Of a stretch of 64,000 bases of DNA, positions 1 through 7,937 are shown one piece after another. The stretch is from an uncultured Pseudomonadota bacterium (lineage in GTDB: Bacteria; Pseudomonadota; Gammaproteobacteria; Ga0077536): positions 1 to 64,000 of the forward strand of contig CAIKBL010000009.1 in the NCBI GenBank assembly GCA_903825645.1, in the 5' to 3' direction. Within the stretch, counting starts at the first letter, position 1. Every line of letters begins with the position of its first letter. The notes beneath the pieces were generated by a model. It was given only the letters and a program-made list of their open reading frames with translations, was not told the DNA's origin and did not search any database. The position numbers and the translations under genes were made by a program.

Positions 1-130
1 CAGCGCTTAGCCTTCAGCTTCCGCCAGATCCGCAGTCGGCCGCGACACCCTTGCTGTTCGGCTAACGCTTCCCCTTGTCGGGTGAGTAGAGGACTTCCAC
101 CTCCAAGTCAGTGCGCCCTGCCGGGCGCAC
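1..130 (-). mobile_element. 5' end of a group II intron, cut by the window edge
   Basis: Read on the minus strand from 130 downward, the sequence begins GTGCGCCC, matching the GUGYG 5' consensus of group II introns. It folds at once into an 8-bp stem (GTGCGCCC/GGGCGCAC), then shows a GAGG...CCTC hairpin and the AAGCGTTAGCCGAACAGC and GGGTGTCG stretches that I recognise from domain I of bacterial group II introns. The base before it is the G that ends the T8 run of the DUF1302 terminator, so the element sits directly behind an intrinsic terminator. That is the known target preference of class C (IIC) introns. The rest of the ribozyme and any reverse transcriptase would lie to the left, outside the window. 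The class assignment is inference; the 5' boundary is read from the sequence. Confidence 0.78.
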
Positions 131-131
131 C

Positions 132-161
132 AAAAAAAAGGCCGGCTTGCGCCGGCCTTTT
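132..161 (-). terminator. Intrinsic terminator of the DUF1302 gene
   Basis: GGCCGGC-TTGC-GCCGGCC forms a perfect GC-rich stem, with A8 on its left (T8 on the minus strand) and T4 on its right. It stands 30 bases after the DUF1302 stop codon and works best in the minus direction. The group II intron starts directly after its T-run. Confidence 0.88.
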
Positions 162-191
162 AGAGGCTTGAAATCTGTTTTCTAGCGAAAA

Positions 192-2438
192 CTAGAAGTA
201 ATAGGTCACGCGCGTGAACACTTCTTTCATGTTCTCGAACGTTTGCATCAGATTGTTGTTGTTGCCGCCGACATGGAACGGCTCGTTCGCATACAGGTCA
301 ATCTGCCAAGCACCGGAAGGCTTATAACGCAGCCCGGGCTGAATGAAGATACCCCCCATACGATCGGCCAACATCGCGAAATCCGCCCGCCAAATTAGGT
401 TCGGGAACGGCTGCTGGAAGGCGAACACGAAGTAATCCATCGAGTGGAGTCCGAAGTTCGATCTGGTCTGTTCAGAACCATTGATCGCATCGGTACCCGA
501 CCCGTTATAACCATCGAGTAAGCGACCAGCGAGATCTGACTGGGTGCGGTGCATCCACTCTGCCACCAAATAGGTAGCCGGGATTCCGGTGAAGATACTC
601 TGGTATTTTTCCAGAATAATGTCCGCCAGGATTTCGTCACGCTTGTCATACACGCTGCTTAACGATACTTCAGTGAAGGAGCGGTTCGGCGTGTATTGTA
701 CTTCACCACGGACAATCAATTGATCAAGCAGGTCGCCCGGCTTGGTGTTGATGATGTAGTTGAAGCCAACACCGACGTCCTGCTCACGCTTGAACTCGCG
801 GTGAATCGTGCCGCCGAGCGGTCCGAAGGCGGTAAAGAAACCGCTGACGGTATTGAAGGCCTTCGCCTTGCGCTGCCAACCATTAAGAGCCGCGCAGGGA
901 TGGGCTACCGTACAGGCTGCTGCGATGTTTGCCGCCGCCGCCCCATTAGCGCCGAAAGAGCCATCCGCCTGAACTAACGACGAAACCCCCTGAACGAAGT
1001 CCACACGGCCCTGCTTGTCCACAACGCCGATACCGTTCGCTGCTGCCAATCCGTGGCTCGCGTTCAATTCATAAATCGCGGTCGCGGCACCCTTGACGCC
1101 ATCCAATCGCACCCAACTCGCTTCATTGAACCAGTCCACATAGCTATTCGTGCCAATAGGATTCTGGAAGAATGATTGGCCGCAGCTTCCACCAGGCCCT
1201 GGATTCGAACCAGACGGGGGTCCACCAAGATAGCCAGTGACGGAGCAGAATGGGTTGAGCTTATAAACCGCCTGCATATTTTGGCTAGGGTTGTTAAACG
1301 GTCCGTTCTGGTTCCAGATGTAGACACCATCCGGCGCAACGCGGTCGACCGCCATGATCGATACCGTCAAGTCCTTCAGGAACAGGTCCGGCATGATTAA
1401 GCGAGCGCCGAAATTAAGCGTGTTCTCCATCTTCTGCCACGCAGCATCGTGGTTCAGATTCGTAACCACGAATCCGTCGGACACGACGTTGTAAGGCGTG
1501 AACGTATTCGGGATTTGGCTCGGGCTGAACATTTGGAGGAAGCTGTCAATTTCCCAGCTATTCCCAAACGTGTAGCTCGCGCGCAAGCCGGGCGACGCAA
1601 TACGCTGGTCGGAGTATTCCTCAGCCCCTGGACCGAAGAAAAGGTGACGACGTACGTCAAGGCCGTTGGCCACATCGAACACGCGGAAGAAGTAAGCTTC
1701 ACCCCACGCGATCTGCTGTTGACCAACACGGACCCAGGCGGAGCCATAGTTGAAGTCCGCGTACAAAGCTGGGATATCCAGCATCATGTCGCGGTTCTGG
1801 ACCTCTAGGCGATTGCCACGGCCACCACCAAAGTTGGCATCACTGCCGAAATAGCCCTTGGGGCCGCCGGCCATCTGATAATTGGGGCCCGGCTTCCCGT
1901 CGTCGCGGGTCGCACCCGTACCGTCAAAGTAAAAACGCAACTTACCGTAGGCCGCGATGTTTTCGTTAAACTTCGCTTGAATTTCAATCTCAGAACGCGT
2001 GTTCAACATGTTGAGTGGGTTGCCGGCGGTAGGCACTGGGTTCGGGTTCTTGGAGTTCGACAAGTACCCGCCCACCAGCTTGAAGTTTGCCGCACCAGCG
2101 GGGTTGCACAAGATGCCGTTGGCACCGCATCCGCCGAAACCAGAGTGGGTGATCAGTTGCTGGTTACCCGCAGAAGTAGCCGCAGGATTCCCGATGACGT
2201 TGTAGTTACCATGCGCCGGATCAACCATATGGCCGAAGGACGGTACGATGACGTTATTCGTCCTCGTTCCATTGTCGTGCTCGTTGGTCGGATTACCGCC
2301 GTCGTCGGTAGAAATCGCGATTTCTTCCCGGACGAAGCCGGTGATATTGAAGTCAACAGCAGATGCGATGCTGGGGATCACCGTGCTGGCAATCATTCCC
2401 CCGGCAATCAGCAGTCGCCTGGTTAGTTTATTTCCCAC
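192..2438 (-). CDS. DUF1302 family outer-membrane protein
   Basis: The 748-residue product has a signal peptide ending near residue 28 (SIASA before VDFN) and the DUF1302 layout: an N-terminal GFVREE-type strand, Gly/Asn-rich loops, and a C-terminus ending VTYYF, the aromatic terminus of outer-membrane beta-barrels. It is therefore probably a large outer-membrane channel or scaffold. The GTG start at 2438 is supported by AGGAG about 9 bases upstream. Family members commonly travel with DUF1329, YCF48-type and RND exporter genes, and all three are present here (2730-6271 and 16599-18011). This suggests movement of a hydrophobic compound across the envelope, but no substrate is established. It is transcribed alone from a 291-base leader region and ends at a strong terminator. 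Family assignment is firm; the transport role is inference. Confidence 0.9.
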   Translation of the reverse strand: MGNKLTRRLLIAGGMIASTVIPSIASAVDFNITGFVREEIAISTDDGGNPTNEHDNGTRTNNVIVPSFGHMVDPAHGNYNVIGNPAATSAGNQQLITHSGFGGCGANGILCNPAGAANFKLVGGYLSNSKNPNPVPTAGNPLNMLNTRSEIEIQAKFNENIAAYGKLRFYFDGTGATRDDGKPGPNYQMAGGPKGYFGSDANFGGGRGNRLEVQNRDMMLDIPALYADFNYGSAWVRVGQQQIAWGEAYFFRVFDVANGLDVRRHLFFGPGAEEYSDQRIASPGLRASYTFGNSWEIDSFLQMFSPSQIPNTFTPYNVVSDGFVVTNLNHDAAWQKMENTLNFGARLIMPDLFLKDLTVSIMAVDRVAPDGVYIWNQNGPFNNPSQNMQAVYKLNPFCSVTGYLGGPPSGSNPGPGGSCGQSFFQNPIGTNSYVDWFNEASWVRLDGVKGAATAIYELNASHGLAAANGIGVVDKQGRVDFVQGVSSLVQADGSFGANGAAAANIAAACTVAHPCAALNGWQRKAKAFNTVSGFFTAFGPLGGTIHREFKREQDVGVGFNYIINTKPGDLLDQLIVRGEVQYTPNRSFTEVSLSSVYDKRDEILADIILEKYQSIFTGIPATYLVAEWMHRTQSDLAGRLLDGYNGSGTDAINGSEQTRSNFGLHSMDYFVFAFQQPFPNLIWRADFAMLADRMGGIFIQPGLRYKPSGAWQIDLYANEPFHVGGNNNNLMQTFENMKEVFTRVTYYF

Positions 2439-2555
2439 TCCCGTTCTCCTCTGTAAAGATGACGGCTTAAATCCGAATCGACGTTGCGTGGGGTGAACCC
2501 CGCAGCCGCTGTTCGTTTTGTTTTAATGACGGGCCTAAAAGACCCGTCTCGCTTT

Positions 2556-2571
2556 GTTGCGTTTCCGCAAC
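2556..2571. promoter_or_regulatory. Palindrome GTTGCG-N4-CGCAAC upstream of DUF1302
   Basis: This is a perfect 6-bp inverted repeat with a 4-base spacer, 118 bases upstream of the DUF1302 start. It resembles the TGTTGCG-T-CGCAACA element at 6538-6552, although the spacer differs. It may be an operator for the exporter/carboxylase block; no regulator gene for it is seen in the window. Confidence 0.4.
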
Positions 2572-2661
2572 TTAACTCACCTGCGGCGAAACTGAAAAGG
2601 GCACTTCTCAATAATCGACGCAACTAGCACTCAAACTAGCGCATCATTTTGTGCGTTTCAA

Positions 2662-2683
2662 GCACTAGGAGCACTCCTAGTGC
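2662..2683. promoter_or_regulatory. 22-base palindrome with repeated CTAG motifs
   Basis: GCACTAGGAG-CA-CTCCTAGTGC is a 10-bp perfect inverted repeat in the gap between the YCF48-like gene and DUF1302. CTAG occurs four times within about 60 bases (near 2624, 2636, 2665 and 2677). Seven T residues follow on the plus strand, so it could act as a plus-strand terminator, but no plus-strand gene ends here. A regulator-binding site or mRNA hairpin in the DUF1302 leader region is an alternative. Confidence 0.4.
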
Positions 2684-2729
2684 ACTTTTTTTGTATTAAT
2701 TTATCCACGCACATCTTGCTGCAGTGCGA

Positions 2730-3755
2730 TTATTGCAACAACCGGGCTATCTTGCCCATGTAGCCGCCGATGTAGATCACTTGCGACACCATTTCGCCGC
2801 CTGGCGATTTCGTGGTCGCTTCGCCCGCGGCGATGGGAACGAACCAGTTACGCGCAATCTCAAGATCGGTCGATGGCGTCCACGTCACGCCGTTATCGCT
2901 ACTCCGAAGCAGCGCGCGCTGCCCGGTGACGACGATTTCGCCGTGCTTGGAGCACCACACACCGAAGAGGTTGGCATTCGACTTTGTATCCACATTGGTC
3001 CAGGTGCCGCCCATATCGGTCGTGTGCATCACGAGCCCTTCCTGACCGACGGCATAACCTGACCCGTCGGGGAGGAAAAACATGCTGAAGATAGACTTGT
3101 CGCCCTTCATCACCAGTTTCCAGTTCTCGCCGCTGTCGGTAGAGACGATGACATAGGAGAACTCGCCGCCAATCACCGCACGACCACTGTCATCAATGGC
3201 AATGGTGTATAGGTGAGGCTCGTAACCATCCTCACGGAACGTCGCCCAAGGCAGCGTCTGCTTGCTCCAGGTCTTGCCGGCATCCTTCGAGCGCAATACG
3301 GTACCAAATTCCCCGACCGCAATTGCGGTGCCCGCGGCATTAACGGCGACCTTCATGAGACGAGCTTCGCTCCCGCTCTTGATGTTTTCCCACCCACCGC
3401 CAGGTTTGCCGACCAGCACGGTACCGCGCTGTCCGACGACGATGCGCTTCTCTCCGTTAACGGCTATCCCCAGCAGGGCGAACTCCGTGCCGCTCTCGAC
3501 TTTGTTCCAGCTCGCGCCGGAGTCTTTCGTTTCCAGAATGGTGCCAAAACCGCCGACCGCGATGCCATTGGCCCCGGTCAGCGACATGTCATAAACCGCG
3601 TCATGCGGAATACCGGTGTGAACGGCGGCAAGTTGCGCGGCGCCCGCACCCTCTTCTTGGCTGAACGCCGGCCTGCTGATCCCCAGCGCGCAAACAAGCG
3701 ATGCGGCGGCCACGGCCCGGACAATCAGGGTCTGCTTCGTCATTGGAATTCTCAT
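2730..3755 (-). CDS. YCF48/BNR-repeat beta-propeller protein, exported
   Basis: This protein of about 341 residues has a signal peptide (hydrophobic stretch ending near SRPAFSQ) followed by six propeller blades. Each blade carries a G-x-x-W turn (GASWNKV, GGGWENI, GKTWSKQ, GENWKLV, GGTWTNV, GVTWTPS), typical of YCF48/Photosystem-II-assembly-like and BNR families. In heterotrophs these proteins are periplasmic and often encoded next to an RND (MMPL) exporter, as here: the RND gene ends 65 bases upstream on the same strand. A partner or assembly role for the exporter is likely but unproven. Starts at GTG 3758, ATG 3755 or ATG 3743 are possible; AGAGGAA lies 8-12 bases before the first two. Confidence 0.85.
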   Translation of the reverse strand: MRIPMTKQTLIVRAVAAASLVCALGISRPAFSQEEGAGAAQLAAVHTGIPHDAVYDMSLTGANGIAVGGFGTILETKDSGASWNKVESGTEFALLGIAVNGEKRIVVGQRGTVLVGKPGGGWENIKSGSEARLMKVAVNAAGTAIAVGEFGTVLRSKDAGKTWSKQTLPWATFREDGYEPHLYTIAIDDSGRAVIGGEFSYVIVSTDSGENWKLVMKGDKSIFSMFFLPDGSGYAVGQEGLVMHTTDMGGTWTNVDTKSNANLFGVWCSKHGEIVVTGQRALLRSSDNGVTWTPSTDLEIARNWFVPIAAGEATTKSPGGEMVSQVIYIGGYMGKIARLLQ

Positions 3756-3820
3756 CACAACAAGTTCCTCTTCTCTAAGATGCTAAGACGTAAATCGGGA
3801 TGTATACGGTTGCCGTTACG

Positions 3821-6271
3821 CTACGCCGCATGTTCGGAATAATCGAGCTTCTCAGAGATGAGCTGATGCTCGCTCGAGATGAAACTCGGCTTAATCCACC
3901 AGACCAGGAGTGGCAAGACGACCAGTGAAATAATCATGTTGATGGTCATGACCATCACCAGCAGCAAGCCCATGTCCGACAGGAACTTCAGCTTCGACAG
4001 GAAGTACCAAGGCGCAATACTCAGCAACACAATCGTCGCGGTAAAGAAAATGGCCTTGCCGGAAGTCTGCACGGCGCGCTGAATCGCCTCGCCATAGTGA
4101 CCGGAATCCTGGAATTCCTCGCACATACGGCTGACGAGATAAATACCGTAGTCGATACCAACGCCGATACCGATGCTCGCGATCGGTAGGCTGTTGACGT
4201 CGAGGCCGATGCCCAACAGCACCATCACGGACTCGAGCAGTGAGTTGGAAAAATTCACCGGAATGAGCAGGATGAGGCCGGCGACAAACGAGCGGTACGC
4301 GAGGGCGGTCAGCAGAAAAATAATGACGTTCAAGATCCCAAGGATGCGCCACTTGTAGTGGTGGACCACGTCATTCACCGATTGCTGAAGGGCAATGGAT
4401 CCTGTCGCCATACGGATCTTGAAGTGCGGGTGATCGGCGCCGACCGCATCCACCGCAGCCTGTGCCTGGCGCAGTGCCAGGTCGACCGTATCCTGCTTGT
4501 TATTCTTGTACCAAAGCGAAATCGTCCCGTTCTGCATGGTGAAGTCGGACACGTGTCCGTAGTTCTTTGCGTTCGAACCCAGCAGAAGCGCCGTCACAGT
4601 GCCGTATACGGCCTCATCGACGGGATCGATCGACGCCCATTTTGGATTGCCCCCGCCGAACAGCCGATGGGCTTCCGGCAGGTAATCCGCAAACGACAGG
4701 GTGGCCGCCGGCGGTTTCGGCTCCGCTTCGATTTGGCGTTGGATCTGGTGCATCACCGCCACCGTATGGGCCTCACGCAGAATACGCGGGCCATCCAATC
4801 CGCCTTTGCCTTCGAAAACAATTTCAAGCGTCATCAGGCCCGGGAAATGCGAGTTAATCTGGCGCACAGCTGTATTGAACTGGGAGTCGTTGAACAGCAG
4901 ATTGCTGCCCTCAATCGGATTACCGATTTTGAGCTGGGTCTGCAACGACACTGCAATCACCGCGACCACGAGAAAAAATGCAGTCGTGTATTTAGCGCGC
5001 GAGCCGTGCGAGACGCTGCCGATCACGCCGAGCATCTTGATGAGGCCGTGATGCCAGGTCTTTTTATCGCTTTTGCCGATAAGGACATCGACATTATTCG
5101 GCGTCGGCAAATACGAGGCCAGCAGTGAGGCCATGAACACGTCGGTGGGGATGAGCGCCGTGGCCCACCAGCCGGTGAAGACGGCAAAACGCTGCATGAC
5201 CGGGATGGGCGCTATCGCAATCAGGAACAGGCACACCAGATCGGTCAGCACCCCGAGGATACCGGGCGCCATCATGACACCGAGCGACAGTTGCGCCGCT
5301 TTCCGGCGGTCTTTGACTTCATGCAGGATCTCGTAAAAACGCTCGAGATATTGCACGCAGTGCGAGAAAGCACGGGCCACGAGCAACATGGGCACCACCA
5401 TGATGAGGGGTTCGATCGGCTGCTTGAGCCAGCCGGTTAACCCAAAACCCCAGATACCGCCGATGATACTGACGGTGATGGGGGCGACCACGCCCGGCAC
5501 GTTGCGCATGTAGAAAATCAACGAGCCTATCAGGGCGCAGGCCGTGATCCCGAAAATCTGCAACATCTGGACTTGGTAGGTATAGACCCAGCCCGTCAGC
5601 ATCGGCTGTCCGGCGGCATAAATCTCGTGGTGGGCATCCCGTTCGCGCTCGACCATCGCTTGCACGTATTTGAAGGTCGCACCGTAATCCAGCGTGCGCT
5701 CGATGAACGTCGCGGTGATGAGGGTCGCGGTCTCGTCTTTCGAGATCAGGAAGGTCCGCACGTTGTTAGAACGGTCAACGCGCCTTTTAAATTCGTCGAG
5801 CTCTTCTTTCGACTTCGGCGCACTGGCTTCCATCATCGGCTTGACGTCGACGCCGTACGGTGTCGCTTCAGCGTAACGGGCTTTCTCCGTCGCCACCGAG
5901 AGGATTTGATCGTGGTCGACTGCCGGCGCAAGATCCATATCGCGCGTCATGCGATAGACCTTGTCCAACGTCTCCGAATTGTAAATATCGCCGTCCTTGC
6001 GCTTAACCATCAACACGACGGTCAGCGGGTTACCGAAATTGGGGTGATCCTTAAAAGTCTGCACGAAATTGTGGTCGCTGGGAAAAAGATCCGAGAAGAT
6101 CGTTTTCACCTGCACACTGCGCAATCCGTATCCAAAAAACGCCGTGATCAGGAGCAGGATGGTCATGGATATCCCGCGATTCCCGACGACTGTGGCGGCC
6201 AACCGGTGACGTAGTGAAGTCTGCATAGTCTTTGTTTGCCTGATAGGTTGGTGGGCTTTTGCGGAAGACAC
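3821..6271 (-). CDS. RND-superfamily (MMPL) exporter
   Basis: This 816-residue membrane protein has two repeats, each with one N-terminal helix, a large periplasmic domain and a block of about five helices. The second block carries GIGVGIDYGIYLVSRM, the helix motif with the Asp-Tyr pair that relays protons in MMPL/HpnN-type transporters. The first block has VARAFSHCVQ at the matching place and lacks the Asp-Tyr pair. The family exports hydrophobic or lipid-like compounds using the proton gradient. It forms a likely operon with the YCF48 gene downstream, and DUF1302 follows. The first start is GTG 6271 without a clear ribosome binding site; ATG 6226 (MQTSLRHR) is an alternative. Substrate unknown. 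Confidence 0.9.
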   Translation of the reverse strand: MSSAKAHQPIRQTKTMQTSLRHRLAATVVGNRGISMTILLLITAFFGYGLRSVQVKTIFSDLFPSDHNFVQTFKDHPNFGNPLTVVLMVKRKDGDIYNSETLDKVYRMTRDMDLAPAVDHDQILSVATEKARYAEATPYGVDVKPMMEASAPKSKEELDEFKRRVDRSNNVRTFLISKDETATLITATFIERTLDYGATFKYVQAMVERERDAHHEIYAAGQPMLTGWVYTYQVQMLQIFGITACALIGSLIFYMRNVPGVVAPITVSIIGGIWGFGLTGWLKQPIEPLIMVVPMLLVARAFSHCVQYLERFYEILHEVKDRRKAAQLSLGVMMAPGILGVLTDLVCLFLIAIAPIPVMQRFAVFTGWWATALIPTDVFMASLLASYLPTPNNVDVLIGKSDKKTWHHGLIKMLGVIGSVSHGSRAKYTTAFFLVVAVIAVSLQTQLKIGNPIEGSNLLFNDSQFNTAVRQINSHFPGLMTLEIVFEGKGGLDGPRILREAHTVAVMHQIQRQIEAEPKPPAATLSFADYLPEAHRLFGGGNPKWASIDPVDEAVYGTVTALLLGSNAKNYGHVSDFTMQNGTISLWYKNNKQDTVDLALRQAQAAVDAVGADHPHFKIRMATGSIALQQSVNDVVHHYKWRILGILNVIIFLLTALAYRSFVAGLILLIPVNFSNSLLESVMVLLGIGLDVNSLPIASIGIGVGIDYGIYLVSRMCEEFQDSGHYGEAIQRAVQTSGKAIFFTATIVLLSIAPWYFLSKLKFLSDMGLLLVMVMTINMIISLVVLPLLVWWIKPSFISSEHQLISEKLDYSEHAA

Positions 6272-7083
6272 GAAGGCCGACGAGGTAATCCCCGCGGTGT
6301 CCTGATATCCCCCCCGACAGCCAGATTGCTACTACTTCGTTGTTTTTAAGTGCCGGTGTCCCCGCGACGCGCATTTTTGCGCTTTTTTCGCGGCTCCCCA
6401 TCCGGCCCGCACCCACGGGTCCGGCCGCCGCAAATAGCGCCCTGATACCGTCGGTCCTCACCCTGTACAAGGGTTGCGTCCCGACTATAAGGACGGGCCA
6501 GAACGCTGTCAATTATCGGATTTCTTTGGCTTTTTGGTGTTGCGTCGCAACAATGGAGGCGGGCGAAGTGCGTGTAACACCGTAACACCCGTGACCCGTC
6601 AGACCCGGCCTATAACAGCGCGGCGGAATGTCTTGGAGCGCACGATTTAAGGCACTGGCTATGAATCGCCGCGGACACTTCCTGAACGCCGCACCACCGC
6701 GTCCTACCCGGCTCTCGGTCTTGCTGAATGGCCCAAAGTCGAGCGCATCAGCAGCCGGCGTGAGAGACTCTCCCAACGCGATGTCAGCCACCCCGTAAGC
6801 GCTTGCGTGACGATGGACGGACCCGCTATCGCTTGACCTCCTCTCTAAAACGCGGGTCTTGAGGGTATGCGCAACTTATGGAGTGCGGAGACGAAACGCG
6901 GCGCAGGCGACGAGCAGTCGAGGCACCACACACGCGTTCGGAGGCCCTACGCAATGAATTAAAAGTGAGGTTCGCGAGACTCTCGTCAACGCGCAGTTAC
7001 CGACGGCGGACGCTTTTCAGGCGTACCGCGATCTCCTGCTCGCCTCGCAGCTGCCCGTTACGCCTCAGGACAGGGTCTGTCCG
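6272..7083. other. Intergenic region, 812 bases, no convincing gene
   Basis: The reading frames here are Arg/Pro-rich and have no family signature. The region should hold the promoter of the RND-YCF48 operon; the one clear element is the 15-bp palindrome at 6538-6552. A small GGACAG-GGT-CTGTCC hairpin at 7068-7082 follows the last gene of the carboxylase operon, but it has no T-run. Confidence 0.6.
6538..6552. promoter_or_regulatory. Perfect 15-bp palindrome TGTTGCG-T-CGCAACA
   Basis: Seven-base arms flank a single central base, 267 bases upstream of the RND exporter start. It is the best-formed member of a set of related sites at 2556, 14840, 18333 and 18447. Size and symmetry suit a dimeric helix-turn-helix regulator. 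Confidence 0.5.
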
Positions 7084-7923
7084 TCAGCCGGCTAAGGTGG
7101 CGCAGTTCGCGAGCACGGTCTCAGGATTGGCAGCTTCCGGAATGATCCCGAAGAGAAGATCGCCGGGTAACGCGGCCGACAGGCCCCCAGGGATCGTCCA
7201 GCCGGCGGCCGCCAGTCCGCCCCCAACCCGCGTTCCCGCCACCTGGCATTCCCGCACACGGGCAAGCGACAGATCCGCGCAGAGCAGGACATCCACGCCT
7301 TCCGGAAGGGCAACGCCAGGCCCGATCAGCGCCGCATCCAACGCCATACACGTCACCCAGCCGTAATGATGTGCGGCGTTTAGAAGTGGTCCATAGGCAT
7401 CCGCTTCGTCCACGCTCAAGGGCTCGGTACTCGCGCGAACCAGCAGGAGTCCCGCAATCGGTTTGTCTGAATAGACGCGCAGCGCCGCGACCATCGCCGT
7501 ACTGATCTCGTCCATCGCCTCGAAATCAGATCTACCCTGCGCGCCGCAGGCCGCGAGCAAATCGGCTGGCACCGGCACCCGCAGCACGATATCGACGGTC
7601 TCGCCCAACTTGTGCAGAAGTGCGTCCAAGCATTCCGCGGTATAACGACACGCGTTCCCATCCGCGAGCACCGCACTCGCCTCGGCGATTGGCTCAAGCG
7701 CGCGGTGGCGCGCCGCCAGACCCGCCGCCACGATATCAACCGTCAGCACTTCAGTTGGAATGGCTTTGCGTGCTTGGATGATCGTGTTGGCATAGCGGAT
7801 GGATTGCGTCAGCCAGTCGGTAGCCGAGTTCGCGAACACCCGATGTGCGTAACGGTCATATTCAATCCAGACGACGTGTTCACGTGCGCCATCCAGGTAT
7901 TGCTGCAAGACCCGTGGTCCCAT
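7084..7923 (-). CDS. Acetophenone carboxylase epsilon-subunit-like protein
   Basis: This 279-residue soluble protein is the last gene of a five-gene operon whose other members are the hydantoinase/oxoprolinase-type subunits of an ATP-dependent ketone carboxylase. By its place, its size and the absence of a hydantoinase domain it corresponds to the fifth (epsilon, Apc5-type) subunit of acetophenone carboxylase, which is needed in addition to the core complex. Acetone carboxylases lack this subunit, so its presence favours an acetophenone-carboxylase-type enzyme. The sequence itself shows no catalytic motif I can name. It starts with ATG 14 bases after the preceding stop codon. The assignment rests on context more than on motifs. 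Confidence 0.65.
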   Translation of the reverse strand: MGPRVLQQYLDGAREHVVWIEYDRYAHRVFANSATDWLTQSIRYANTIIQARKAIPTEVLTVDIVAAGLAARHRALEPIAEASAVLADGNACRYTAECLDALLHKLGETVDIVLRVPVPADLLAACGAQGRSDFEAMDEISTAMVAALRVYSDKPIAGLLLVRASTEPLSVDEADAYGPLLNAAHHYGWVTCMALDAALIGPGVALPEGVDVLLCADLSLARVRECQVAGTRVGGGLAAAGWTIPGGLSAALPGDLLFGIIPEAANPETVLANCATLAG

Positions 7924-7937
7924 CGTCCAATGCCTCG

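Noticed and set aside
1190-1225. tRNA T-arm-like sequence (GGTTCGAATCC on the minus strand)
   Set aside because: It lies inside the DUF1302 coding sequence, and no acceptor stem, anticodon arm or D-arm can be formed around it.
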